DNA of 40,373 nucleotides from Burkholderiales bacterium. Lineage in GTDB: Bacteria; Pseudomonadota; Gammaproteobacteria; Burkholderiales; Casimicrobiaceae. The translations under genes were made by a program, and so were the position numbers. Shown piece after piece: positions 32,488 to 40,373 of the stretch. How positions within the stretch are numbered: position 1 is the stretch's first letter; each line of letters begins with the position of its first letter. Location: positions 1 to 40,373 of the forward strand of contig JAGNQL010000008.1 of the NCBI GenBank assembly GCA_017989135.1, given 5' to 3'. Under the pieces are notes generated by a model. The model did not search any database and had not been told where the DNA came from. It saw only the letters and a list, made by a program, of their open reading frames with translations.

Positions 32488-33257
32488 TGCAACTGTTCAC
32501 CCTTCGTAACGCGCTCGTTGCCGCTGCTATCGGTTTGATCGCTGCGTTTGGATACGAAACTGACTGGGGCGATGCTTTTTCTGCACCGCCAATTCCGACG
32601 CGACAATCTGCCGCGAAACACGACTCCGCCGCCGTTTTACCGGATTTTCGGCTCAGTTCCGAAGCCAATGCGTATTCGCAAATCACAGAACGTCCACTAC
32701 TGAACCCGAGCCGCAAGCCCGCTCCCACGCAGGCGCCGGTCGCCGCTGCGACTGAGCCACCCAAGCCGCAAATTCGCCGTGGCCTCTACACGGTGGTGGG
32801 CGTTACGGATCTCGGCAGCGTAAAGATCGCCCAGCTCAGAGAGGCGTCGACTGGGCGCATCAAGAGCGTTCAAGAAGGTGATGCACTCCAAGAAATGAAA
32901 GTCGCGAAGATTGACGGTGATCGGGTGACGCTAGCGTTTATGGGCGAAACAGATGTCATCAATATGGCAAAGTTCACCGCCTCCGGTCGCGTTCCGCAAC
33001 CCGCGGTAGCCGCCGCGCCGCCACCTGCGCCACTTCCCGTGCCTGTACCTGCGCAGCCCGCGAATCCTCAATTGCCGACTGCAAAAGCTGCAACCGCTCA
33101 GCTTCCACCGCAAAATCCCGCAATCCCCGGGGGGCAACCGCTACCGGACCGAAACGCGGTTTTATCCGGAACTCCGTTGCCAAATGGCCAGCCATACACA
33201 TCCGCAAACGCCGAGGCCTTCATAGAGGCCCGACGCCGCGCAAGGTTCAACCAATGA
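32484..33257 (+). CDS. GspC/XpsN-like type II secretion protein
   Basis: A 257-residue bitopic protein, anchored by a span at about 8-24. The segment SQITERPLLNPSRKP (about 66-80) is the hallmark of the HR domain of GspC-type proteins, followed by RRGLYTVVGVTDLGSVKIAQLRE and SVQEGDALQEMKVAKIDGDRVTL. This domain links the inner platform to the secretin. A Pro/Ala-rich tail replaces the PDZ or coiled coil of classical GspC. In Xanthomonas the protein at this operon position is called XpsN. It starts in an ATGATG overlap with gspM and ends in a four-base overlap with gspD. Confidence 0.8.
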   Translation: MMQLFTLRNALVAAAIGLIAAFGYETDWGDAFSAPPIPTRQSAAKHDSAAVLPDFRLSSEANAYSQITERPLLNPSRKPAPTQAPVAAATEPPKPQIRRGLYTVVGVTDLGSVKIAQLREASTGRIKSVQEGDALQEMKVAKIDGDRVTLAFMGETDVINMAKFTASGRVPQPAVAAAPPPAPLPVPVPAQPANPQLPTAKAATAQLPPQNPAIPGGQPLPDRNAVLSGTPLPNGQPYTSANAEAFIEARRRARFNQ

Positions 33258-35611
33258 ACGCTCGCAAAACACTCCGCATTCAACGCCGTGGTATGCCAAT
33301 GAATATGATGACAACAACAATTTTCGCTTTGAGAAGCACCACGCGTTCGTCGAGAGCGATCACTTTGACGTTGATGGCTTCGTCGCTGGCCCTGACGGCT
33401 TGTACAACCAACCAGAAAGCGACCGACACGCACGCTGCGCTCATGCCGAGAGCGGCTGCCAGTCAGCCCGCGATGCTGATAGCGGGCGACAAGAGCACAG
33501 CGGACGCAAGTGCGCGCACAGACGAGGCGACGACCGCAAAACGTGAACCGTTCGTTTCAATTGGCACGGGGCAGTTTGTCAATCCACCCGGCCCCCCGCG
33601 GCCAGCAAAAGCCAGCGAAGGCACGCCAGTCAGCTTCAATTTGGAAAACGGCGACATTCGCGAACTCGTTAAGAACGTGATCGTCGACACGCTTAAAGAA
33701 AACGTAATCGTTCACCCAAGCGTGACTGGAACGATTACCGTTCGCACACCAAAACCACTTGCCCGAAACGACCTCATTCCAGCGCTGCAGACCTTGCTTC
33801 GCGGCCTAGGTTTTTCGTTGGTCAAAGACGGTGAATTTTGGCGTGTACTGCCACAGGCTGAGGCGCTGCAAGGCACCACGACACCTAGGTTGAACGCGCG
33901 CGCTGTCGTGCCTGGGCAAAACGCGATCATCCTTCCGGTCAAGTACATCGGCGCAAAGGAATTGCAGCGCCTGATGGTGCCGTTTACCAAGGCCCCAGAA
34001 GCGTCAATCCGCGTAGACGAAGTTCGCAATCTGATGTTCTTGTTCGGTACCGAAACCGAGGTGCGTCACCTGCTTGAGATCGCGGACATGTTTGACGTTG
34101 ACTTGCTCTCGGGCATGTCGTTCATCATCTACCCGCTGGTTAGCGCCGACGTAAAAACGGTCGTGGCCGACTGGGATCGAATTTTCCCCGCCGCAGCGAA
34201 TCCGTTGGCCGGTTTGGTTCGCCTGATTCCTATCGAACGCATGAACGCGTTGATGGTGATTTCGCCGAACCCTGATGTGGTCAAAGAAGCAAAGCGCCTG
34301 TTGGAGCGCTTAGACAGCGGAATGGACGCGGGCGGCGGTACGCGTCTCTACGTCTACGACGTGCAGTACACACAAGCTGAGAAACTCCAGGCAACCTTGC
34401 AACAGGCTCTGAGCGGCCGCGCCAATCCGGCGAGCACCGCGACGGTTGCTCCGGGGCAGACCGCGAATACGTTGAGTTCGCCGGTTTCGCCCATCGCAGG
34501 GCAGGGGATTACGACGCCAGGCAATACGTTTGCCGCCGCCCCTGCAACGCCTGTTCGTGCGACCGGTCCGGCCGGTGCAGCCGGTGGACCCGGGGGGCAG
34601 GGCATGGGGTTGGCGCGCAACGCTACCGTGATCGCCGACAAAGATCGCAACGCCTTGTTGATTGTGGCAACGCAGTCTGAGTACAACGCCATTGAGGCGG
34701 CGATCAAGAAATTGGATACGCCTCCGAAGATGATCGCGATTGAGGTGCAGATTGCGCAGGTGACACTTAGCGATAACCTGCAGTTTGGCATCTCAGGAAT
34801 GTTTAGCGGCAAGCCGGATTCACCCCTAAACAGATTGACCAGCGCTGACGGTAAAGGGACGCTTGACGCAGGCGTATTCAATTACACGTGGCAGGGGGCA
34901 GTTGCAAAGGCAGCGCTACAGACGCTTCAGGCAAAAAATCAGTCGCGTACGATTGCATCGCCGACGATGATGACGTTGGATAACCAAAAAGTTAGTTTTA
35001 CTAACGGCACACAAATTTCGGTTCAAACGCAGTCAATTGCCGCTTCGGGAACTACCTCGGCTACCAATTCGTATCAATACATTAATACCGGTCTAACAAT
35101 CAACATTACGCCTCGCGTTAGCGGCAACAACATATTCCTAGAGATACAGCAGCAGAACAGTACGGCCGAGGCGCCAAAAGGCGAGAATCCAAATCCAAAT
35201 ATTGTTCAGAACTCTCAGCAAACAACTGTCATGGTTCCCAATGGCGACACTATGCTACTGGGAGGACTTTTCATCGACAGCGGCGGAACGGGCACCAGCG
35301 GAGTTCCGTTTGTGTCGACCGTGCCGATTTTGGGTGGATTATTCGGTAAGCAAACTTGGGATTCAAATCGTTCCGAGTTGGTAATGCTGGTGACGCCGAG
35401 AATAATGGCGACACCCGATCAGACGCGCGACGTTGTTGATGAACTTCGAAAACGAATGGCTGGGATAGAAGCCTTCGCTCCGTCCGCATCGACCGCACAA
35501 CTGCCAACGTCCGGCGACGAGCGCAAGCGCGCGACCGAAAAGAAGTCTTCGCTCGGCGAATTCGGCAAATCTCTCCGCGTAGAGCCCATTGACACCAAAG
35601 AATCGAAATAG
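33254..35611 (+). CDS. gspD: Type II secretion secretin GspD (lipoprotein type)
   Basis: A 785-residue outer-membrane secretin forming the exit channel. The N-terminus ends in SSLALTAC with lipobox Cys50, so it should be a lipidated, self-targeting secretin like XpsD or HxcQ; Met14, Met16, Met18 or Met19 would give a more usual leader length. N-domains begin at TPVSFNLENGDIRELV (about 125), a Gly/Pro/Ala-rich insert lies near 390-450, and the secretin core has SRTIASPTMMTLDNQKVSFTNG, VPILGGLFGK and SELVMLVTPRIM. The Lys/Glu-rich tail is short. D placed last after the C/N gene is the Xps order. No separate pilotin gene is seen, fitting a lipoprotein secretin. Confidence 0.95.
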   Translation: MNARKTLRIQRRGMPMNMMTTTIFALRSTTRSSRAITLTLMASSLALTACTTNQKATDTHAALMPRAAASQPAMLIAGDKSTADASARTDEATTAKREPFVSIGTGQFVNPPGPPRPAKASEGTPVSFNLENGDIRELVKNVIVDTLKENVIVHPSVTGTITVRTPKPLARNDLIPALQTLLRGLGFSLVKDGEFWRVLPQAEALQGTTTPRLNARAVVPGQNAIILPVKYIGAKELQRLMVPFTKAPEASIRVDEVRNLMFLFGTETEVRHLLEIADMFDVDLLSGMSFIIYPLVSADVKTVVADWDRIFPAAANPLAGLVRLIPIERMNALMVISPNPDVVKEAKRLLERLDSGMDAGGGTRLYVYDVQYTQAEKLQATLQQALSGRANPASTATVAPGQTANTLSSPVSPIAGQGITTPGNTFAAAPATPVRATGPAGAAGGPGGQGMGLARNATVIADKDRNALLIVATQSEYNAIEAAIKKLDTPPKMIAIEVQIAQVTLSDNLQFGISGMFSGKPDSPLNRLTSADGKGTLDAGVFNYTWQGAVAKAALQTLQAKNQSRTIASPTMMTLDNQKVSFTNGTQISVQTQSIAASGTTSATNSYQYINTGLTINITPRVSGNNIFLEIQQQNSTAEAPKGENPNPNIVQNSQQTTVMVPNGDTMLLGGLFIDSGGTGTSGVPFVSTVPILGGLFGKQTWDSNRSELVMLVTPRIMATPDQTRDVVDELRKRMAGIEAFAPSASTAQLPTSGDERKRATEKKSSLGEFGKSLRVEPIDTKESK

Positions 35612-35630
35612 GTAAGAGGATTCCCAGTAA

Positions 35631-36128
35631 ATGTCGTTTTTCTACAACACACAGTCATCCGATCAAATCGCGTCCAAACCCACGTCGAGCGTCGTAGGCG
35701 TCGGTAGAAACCGGGCGGCCCTTTCGGTGGTGGCGCTTGTTGCCGCGGGCCTGCTGTCCGCTTGCGCCACGACGCAGACGGCGACCACGACCACGACAAG
35801 CGCTGTTGACTGGCAGCAGCGTGCCGCCGCTCGTGCGCTGCAACGTTGGCAGCACATTTCGGCGGGCGAGTATGCGAAGGCGTACGCTCTTCATAGCGCC
35901 GCCTCCCGTGCGCAGATGAATCTCGATTCGTTCGAGCGTACGATGAAGAACCTCAACGCCCGAGGGGCCGCAGAGGCAAAAGCCACGTGTGACCAATCGA
36001 TCTGCGAGGTGCAGTTGAACGTCAGCGTCGCTGCGCGCGTCGCGCGTATTGGTGCTCGGCTCTTTCAGGTAGCCCACAAAGAAAGCTGGGTTGTTGCGGA
36101 TGGCGAAGTCTGGTTCGTTCAGAAATAG
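35631..36128 (+). CDS. Small putative lipoprotein after gspD
   Basis: A 165-residue protein that I do not recognise. A hydrophobic stretch (about 29-44) ends LLSAC with lipobox Cys45, then a Thr-rich linker and a compact domain (DWQQRAAARALQRWQHISAGEYAKAYALHSAASRAQMN). Two further cysteines (CDQSIC) could form a disulfide. The helix-rich start and small beta end (ESWVVADGEVWFVQK) recall the NTF2-like fold. The leader of 44 residues is long for a lipoprotein, but no better start is seen. It lies 19 bp after gspD, so it may be co-transcribed and serve the secretion system, for example as an envelope accessory factor; this is inference. Confidence 0.75.
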   Translation: MSFFYNTQSSDQIASKPTSSVVGVGRNRAALSVVALVAAGLLSACATTQTATTTTTSAVDWQQRAAARALQRWQHISAGEYAKAYALHSAASRAQMNLDSFERTMKNLNARGAAEAKATCDQSICEVQLNVSVAARVARIGARLFQVAHKESWVVADGEVWFVQK

Positions 36129-36436
36129 CCTTTTGTTGTTTATCGATGCTTGGCCGCCTAAGCACAATATTTTTTCCAGTTGTTGCTGCACTAACCGGTG
36201 AGTTCCGGTACCATTGAGTAGAAGACATACCAGACACAACGTCGCCTCAATCGTTGCTCGCAGCGAGTCGAAGCGCCAAATGTGCAAATTTTCAACAAAT
36301 CGTAGATCGTCGTTTTTTTGTGGTTGTTTCACTGGACTTGGCGTTTTGCATTTGCTAGCATTTGTTTAGTAATAAAATTAAGTATTGCTGTTGGTTCTAT
36401 AATCCCCGTGAAATTTCCAAGAGGAGTCACACTAAT
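36129..36436 (+). promoter_or_regulatory. Non-coding gap with a candidate -10 for the secreted protein gene
   Basis: This 308-bp stretch has no gene that I can support. It contains a small hairpin ACCGG/CCGGT (36195-36210) and turns AT-rich after about 36330. A perfect TATAAT at 36398-36403 lies 33 bp before the next start codon, but no good -35 is visible at 16-18 bp. GAGGAG at 36421-36426 is the ribosome-binding site of the following gene. Confidence 0.5.
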
Positions 36437-38035
36437 ATGAAAGCATTCAAGCAAAAAGCGCTTGCAAGTGCAGTTGTCGCGAGCACCATGCTCGTTGCTG
36501 GTGCCGCTAATGCGGTGTATGTAAACCCTGATGGCTTGGGCAACGCTCTGGTCTATCCGTACTACACGACGCGCGGTGGCAATGTCACGCTGGTTTCCGT
36601 AGTTAACACGGCAAACGTAGCTAAAGTTGTTAAAGTGCGTTTCCTTGAGGGCAAAAACTCGCAAGAGGTACTTGACTTCAACTTGTTCCTGTCGCCAAAA
36701 GACGTTTGGACCGGCGGTATCGCTCCAGCAACGTTGTCTGCAGACTTCGGTCTCGTGACCCCAGCGCTCGGCGGTTCGGCTTTGTCGACGTTTGATCGTA
36801 GCTGTACTAACCCGTCGGTTTATAGCCGCGGCGCAGCTGGTGTTGCTTTCCGTAACAACCAATTCCTCGCCGACAAGGGCTCGGGATTCGACAACACCGG
36901 TCTTGATCGCACGAACGAAGGCTACGTTGAAGTCCTCGAGATGGCTGACATCATCACCAGCTCGGCTCTCTACGCTGACGTTAAGCACACGGCTGCTAAC
37001 AGCTTCACGCCTGCTTGTAAGTTGGTTGGTGGTTCGAACGTTATTGCTAACGTAAGCACCTACTTGACGAACCCAACGGGCGGCTTGTTCGGTTCGGGCA
37101 GCATCATCAATCCAGCTGCTGGTACTAACAGCGGTTACGATGCGGTTGCATTTGCTGACTGGAATACGTCGGTATTGTTCACCCAATCGGGCGACACGTC
37201 GCCACGTTTGATCGACGGTTCGAGCACGACGTCTGTTGTTACCATCGGTAGCAACGTGTACGTTTCGAACTGGGCTTCGGGCCGTGATGCGGTTACGACC
37301 AGCATCATGCACGACAAAGTCATGAACGAATACTCCTACCTCGATACCGGCACCGTCGGTACCGATTGGGTCATGACGATGCCAACCAAGCGCTTCTTCG
37401 TGAACGGCGTTTCGACCGCGATCCGTCCATTCCAGAACATTTGGAACAAGCAAACGTCGCGTGACGACTTCAACGTAGCTGACTTCGATCGTGAAGAGTA
37501 CTCTGCAACGTCGACCACGAACGATGACTTCTCACCGCGCCCAGTCGGCGAAGCTGCAGATTGCACGGCTCAGCCAAGCAATCAAGGCAACAGCCTCCTG
37601 TCGGTACAAGCATCGCTCTGCTACGAAGCCAACGTATTGGGCTTCGGTAAGATCGTAGCTACCCCAGCGAGCCAGTCGAACGTTCTTGCTTCTAAGAACT
37701 TCTTCAACCTCGTAACTGCAGTTCAGAACCAAGGTAAAGCCATCACGGGCGGTACCAACACTGAAGGCGGTTGGGCAACGCTCACGTTCCCACCAGGCGG
37801 CGCAGCTGGTAGCCAGTCCTACCACATGTTGCCAAATGCTGGCGAAACGACGATTGTTGATCTCACGTCTACCAATGCACCAGCAACGGCGCAAAGCGTA
37901 ACGTACTACGGTCTGCCAGTAGTTGGCTTCTCGGTATCGCAAGTGAAAACATCGTCTGCTTCGACCAGCTTCGCTGCAGCGTTCAATCACCGTTACACGA
38001 AGAGCATCACCGACCCACGCGTTCAAGCGCAGTAA
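36437..38035 (+). CDS. Secreted/cell-surface protein of unknown function, probably highly expressed
   Basis: A 532-residue exported protein. The signal peptide MKAFKQKALASAVVASTMLVAGAANA should be cleaved after ANA (residue 26), and the mature part starts VYVNPDGLGNALVYPYYTTRGG, followed by VSVVNTANVAKVVKVRFLEG and LDFNLFLSPKDVWTG. I recall similar uncharacterised proteins in other beta- and gammaproteobacteria, but no function is known to me. There is no lipobox, LPXTG or PEP-CTERM-like end. The start is fixed by GAGGAG ten bases upstream of the ATG. Frequent CGT, GGT and AAC codons, unlike the GC-ending use of the secretion genes, and a strong terminator point to high expression. It may be a substrate of the adjacent type II system. 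Confidence 0.85.
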   Translation: MKAFKQKALASAVVASTMLVAGAANAVYVNPDGLGNALVYPYYTTRGGNVTLVSVVNTANVAKVVKVRFLEGKNSQEVLDFNLFLSPKDVWTGGIAPATLSADFGLVTPALGGSALSTFDRSCTNPSVYSRGAAGVAFRNNQFLADKGSGFDNTGLDRTNEGYVEVLEMADIITSSALYADVKHTAANSFTPACKLVGGSNVIANVSTYLTNPTGGLFGSGSIINPAAGTNSGYDAVAFADWNTSVLFTQSGDTSPRLIDGSSTTSVVTIGSNVYVSNWASGRDAVTTSIMHDKVMNEYSYLDTGTVGTDWVMTMPTKRFFVNGVSTAIRPFQNIWNKQTSRDDFNVADFDREEYSATSTTNDDFSPRPVGEAADCTAQPSNQGNSLLSVQASLCYEANVLGFGKIVATPASQSNVLASKNFFNLVTAVQNQGKAITGGTNTEGGWATLTFPPGGAAGSQSYHMLPNAGETTIVDLTSTNAPATAQSVTYYGLPVVGFSVSQVKTSSASTSFAAAFNHRYTKSITDPRVQAQ

Positions 38036-38071
38036 TCGGTCGCAATGCGGGTCGACTTCGGTCGACTTCAG

Positions 38072-38101
38072 AAAAAGCGGGCTTCGGCCCGCTTTTTTTT
38101 T
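38072..38101 (+). terminator. Strong intrinsic terminator after the secreted protein gene
   Basis: A stem GCGGGC (38077-38082) and GCCCGC (38087-38092) with a UUCG-type tetraloop is preceded by five A and followed by nine T. It lies about 40 bp after the stop. Just upstream is a 10-bp tandem repeat (GGTCGACTTC twice, 38050-38069). Confidence 0.9.
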
Positions 38102-38333
38102 CGTGCCGCAACACCGGGATGCAATAGAACTCCCATAGGAACGCAACAAAGTAACCACCTCCGCGGCGCAGGTGGACGCGCCAGAAAAGGCGAACGCAAG
38201 CAAAACTACAGCGAGAAGACGGAACTCAGCTAACACCATCTGCGTCTACAAAAGAGGCACAGCTGTCGTAACTTAACAAAAATCTGATTTACAATAAGGA
38301 CAAACCGGGGGCCGGCTAAAAGGAACCATCGCA
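38102..38333 (+). promoter_or_regulatory. Non-coding gap before the Ig-like protein gene
   Basis: No gene is supported here. A TACAAT at 38290-38295 is a possible -10, with no convincing -35. AAGGAA about nine bases before the ATG at 38334 is the ribosome-binding site. Confidence 0.35.
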
Positions 38334-39536
38334 ATGAAGCTACTACACCACGCGGCGCTTGCATGCATCGTCATCGCAAATGTCGCAACAGTCACAACTT
38401 CGCACGCACAAAATGCCACGGCTAGCACCAACATAACTTGTGTGCAATCGGGCGCGTCAATGACGTGCACGCAGCAGCCTGTCGTCTTCACATTACCATC
38501 CGGTGTAAATCTAGTTGCACAAACTTCCGGCAGTGCATTCACTCTTAACGGAAGCTCCGGTCCCGTGGCTCCAGCTTCGTGCAGCATTACTCCGGCGAGT
38601 CCAACAGTGGCAATTGGCGGATCTGTGACGCTGTCCGTGTCATGTCAAGTGGGTAGCGGAAGCTACACATACGTTTGGACCAAGGCAGGCAACACAATTA
38701 GTAACGCCACTGCCGCATCATATTCTTTGAGCACAACAACCGACACGGCCACCGCCGGGAGTACAACATACGGTGTGACCGTAACCAACACAATGGGCTC
38801 TAGCAGCGCGTCAACGAACGTGCTCGTTCAAGCGGCCACGCCGCCATCCGGCTGTGTAGTTAACGCCTCGGCCACAACTGTCTCGATTGGTGCCACACCC
38901 ACTTTGTCCGTGTCGTGCACAGGTGGAACATCGCCTTTCACCTACCAATGGACAAAAGGCGGCAATGCGATCTCCAACGCTACAGGCCAAAGCTACACGC
39001 TTAGCGCGACAGCCGATACCGCTGCAGCCAGCACCACACAGTACGCCGTCAACGTCACGAATTCGGCTGGGACCGTTTCACCCGGAACCCAAATCACCGT
39101 CACGTCAAATCAGACGACGTCATGCCCACCCGGAACGCTGCAATACGTGATGAGTTCTGCTGTTTCGAGCTACATCGACACAAACGGACAGTACGGTACA
39201 ACGCCTGTGTCAATTACGATGGACGTTGCAAGCACTACGACCACAGCTGGCGTAACAAACCTGCCCAAACTGTGGTACTTCGAGAGCCCAAGCTATCCGG
39301 AGTCAATCAAAGAAGTGACTATTTCGACGAGTCCGTGCAACTTCACAAATAATCCGGAGTTTGTGGTTTCGGCTGCAAGCGCCTTCAACCAAGGCGGCTG
39401 GAAATTCATCCTATTCAATGACACCCGCGCTGCAACCTACCCGCGTCTGACCACCGGCCGCTGGTACATCAACGTACGGAACGTCGAAGGCCAATGTTCA
39501 GGACAATGCAACACACGCATTTCGCTAATCAAGTAG
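38334..39536 (+). CDS. Secreted protein with two Ig-like repeats
   Basis: A 400-residue exported protein, rich in Ser, Thr, Asn and Gly. The signal peptide is cleaved probably after SHA (residue 25). Two tandem immunoglobulin-like repeats lie at about 83-167 and 174-257; each has a cysteine pair (C83/C104, C174/C195), a W-T-K core (YVWTKAGN, YQWTKGGN) and a Y-x-V-x-V-T-N end strand (YGVTVTN, YAVNVTN). A distinct C-terminal domain from about 264 contains more cysteines (CPPG, SPCNF, GQCSGQC) and a TGRWYINVRNVEGQC strand. Such repeats usually serve adhesion or carbohydrate binding. It may leave the cell through the type II system nearby. Its 3' end probably overlaps the next gene. Confidence 0.85.
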   Translation: MKLLHHAALACIVIANVATVTTSHAQNATASTNITCVQSGASMTCTQQPVVFTLPSGVNLVAQTSGSAFTLNGSSGPVAPASCSITPASPTVAIGGSVTLSVSCQVGSGSYTYVWTKAGNTISNATAASYSLSTTTDTATAGSTTYGVTVTNTMGSSSASTNVLVQAATPPSGCVVNASATTVSIGATPTLSVSCTGGTSPFTYQWTKGGNAISNATGQSYTLSATADTAAASTTQYAVNVTNSAGTVSPGTQITVTSNQTTSCPPGTLQYVMSSAVSSYIDTNGQYGTTPVSITMDVASTTTTAGVTNLPKLWYFESPSYPESIKEVTISTSPCNFTNNPEFVVSAASAFNQGGWKFILFNDTRAATYPRLTTGRWYINVRNVEGQCSGQCNTRISLIK

Positions 39537-40373
39537 TCAAAAATCGGGCCACGCGCCCGATGCTCACCGCAATAGTCGTCGCAATGTATGCGGCGACGAC
39601 AGCAGCCAATCCGCTGGTAACCGTCGGGGAAACGACGGTTACCGCCGCCGATGTTGACGGACTGTTCGCAAGAACAGGCCAAAGCACGAGCGGCACGGCG
39701 CGATTTAACGATCTCGCACAAGGCAAAGAGCTTCTAACAGCGCTGCTAGTCGTATTTCGCGCCGAAGCCACTGGCGCCGAAACGCTAGGATTGACCGAAG
39801 CAGAACGCTCACGGCTGAAAGTCGTGAGCGCAAAAGCGAAGCTCGAAAGCCTCCTAGAAATCTCTGACCAACGTGTGGAGGAAATGGCGCGCGCCAATCC
39901 AACGCTATACGATCAGCGGATCAAAGAGGTGTACGAGACTGCCACGCAGCAGTTCATTGCTCCAAAAAAAGCGAAGGCAGCACACATTTTGCTTCGCACG
40001 GAAAAGCGAACGGTCGCCGAGGCCGCTGCCTTGGCTGATCAACTCGTTGCGCGCGCGCGCAGTGGCGAAAGTTTTGAGGCACTTGCGAAACAGTACTCCG
40101 ACGACGAACGATCTAAGGACCAAGGCGGACTGCTAGGTGACTACGCTGACTCCAAAAAGGGTGACCACCCGATTGAGATCGCAGCATTTTGGACAAAGCG
40201 TGAGAACAACATCGCCGACCCCGTGCTCGGACGCGCGGGAATCCATGTCGTCAAAATCCTGTCGGAAACCCCGTCAACACGCGCGTCATTAAAGGACGCA
40301 ACGCCGTCCATCAAACTCGCGCTCATAGCACAGCAAAAAGTCCTCGAGCGTCGAAAATGGTCACAGCAATTTA
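39494..40373 (+). CDS. Parvulin-type peptidyl-prolyl isomerase (3' end beyond window)
   Basis: The start of an exported PpiC/SurA-type folding helper, open to the window end. The parvulin domain runs from about KKAKAAHILLRTEKR through GESFEALAKQYSDDERSKDQGGLLGDYAD to GRAGIHVVKIL; an N-terminal helical region precedes it. The start is uncertain. ATG 39494 (used here) and 39506 lie inside the preceding gene and give a basic n-region (KNRATRP) before the hydrophobic stretch LTAIVVAMYAATTAA, as expected of a signal peptide. ATG 39560 would start without any positive charge and sits in a hairpin. Ribosome-binding sites are poorly spaced in all cases. Position after secreted proteins suggests it assists their folding in the periplasm. 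Confidence 0.82.
   Translation, partial: MFRTMQHTHFANQVVKNRATRPMLTAIVVAMYAATTAANPLVTVGETTVTAADVDGLFARTGQSTSGTARFNDLAQGKELLTALLVVFRAEATGAETLGLTEAERSRLKVVSAKAKLESLLEISDQRVEEMARANPTLYDQRIKEVYETATQQFIAPKKAKAAHILLRTEKRTVAEAAALADQLVARARSGESFEALAKQYSDDERSKDQGGLLGDYADSKKGDHPIEIAAFWTKRENNIADPVLGRAGIHVVKILSETPSTRASLKDATPSIKLALIAQQKVLERRKWSQQF
39543..39561. other. Hairpin at the junction of the Ig-like and isomerase genes
   Basis: A perfect 7-bp inverted repeat, ATCGGGC-CACGC-GCCCGAT, starts seven bases after the Ig-like gene stop and contains the first bases of the alternative isomerase start at 39560. A run of five A precedes it, so it resembles a terminator on the minus strand, where no gene is seen. 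On the plus strand it may only shape the mRNA. Confidence 0.5.

Noticed and set aside
36360..36403. Full sigma-70 or sigma-54 promoter before the secreted protein gene
   Set aside because: A perfect TATAAT is present, but no -35 hexamer at 16-18 bp; a GG/GC pair upstream has the wrong spacing for sigma-54. Only the -10 candidate was kept.
36329..37453. Open frame of about 374 codons on the minus strand opposite the secreted protein
   Set aside because: The plus-strand gene has a signal peptide, a ribosome-binding site and a terminator, whereas the antisense product has none of these and no domain.
38334..40373. PEP-CTERM or LPXTG sorting signals in the downstream secreted proteins
   Set aside because: The C-terminal ends of the two complete proteins lack the motif, the hydrophobic stretch and the basic tail that such signals need.

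Overview
The window looks like chromosomal DNA of a betaproteobacterium, probably Burkholderiales or a close neighbour. The reasons are the moderately high GC content, a caa3-type oxidase operon with the accessory genes typical of that group (DUF2244, a 40-residue assembly protein, a DUF2909 twin-transmembrane protein, SURF1), a Bug/TctC-type binding protein, and an Xps-type type II secretion operon. Genus-level placement is not possible from the sequence alone. No rRNA, tRNA, CRISPR array, prophage or intact insertion sequence was seen.

Layout. Positions 1-3600 (+): the end of one lipid A-type acyltransferase, a second complete one, a Sua5-type threonylcarbamoyl-AMP synthase and a glycerate 2-kinase; the first three overlap by ATGA. 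Positions 3771-4923 (-): a nu-class glutathione transferase and a short BLUF blue-light sensor. Positions 5135-7597 (+): a small unknown protein, then a YjfM-YjfC-YjfL-like trio (DUF1190 lipoprotein, glutathionylspermidine-synthetase-like ATP-grasp enzyme, DUF350 membrane protein). Positions 7604-14280 (-): a sulfoacetate catabolic unit of xsc, a Bug-type binding protein, sauS-like and sauT-like genes and a trailing NRDE gene, with a divergent IclR regulator at 14439.

Positions 15426-23321 (+): the cytochrome c oxidase region, DUF2244-coxB-coxA-small protein-ctaG-coxC-SURF1-thiol protein-ctaB, with one DUF2909 gene on the opposite strand. CoxB is a triple fusion of a CuA domain, a cytochrome c domain and an OmpA-like domain. 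A rubredoxin gene (23588-23752, -) separates it from the next block.

Positions 23846-35611 (+): a type II secretion operon in the order E-F-G-H-I-J-K-L-M-C/N-D, the order of the Xanthomonas xps system, with a lipoprotein secretin. A small lipoprotein follows. Then come a probably highly expressed secreted protein with a strong terminator, a secreted protein with two Ig-like repeats, and a parvulin-type prolyl isomerase cut by the window end. These exported proteins are plausible clients or helpers of the secretion system, but that is inference.

The least expected signals are small palindromic repeats. Two lie in frame inside the 5' end of gspJ and give that pseudopilin a leader of about 74 residues. 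A 120-bp element with inverted ends follows ctaB and has a related partial copy between gspF and gspG, where a REP-like hairpin also lies. Other points of interest are the pairing of a sulfoacetate pathway with a tripartite-transporter binding protein, and the CoxB-OmpA fusion.
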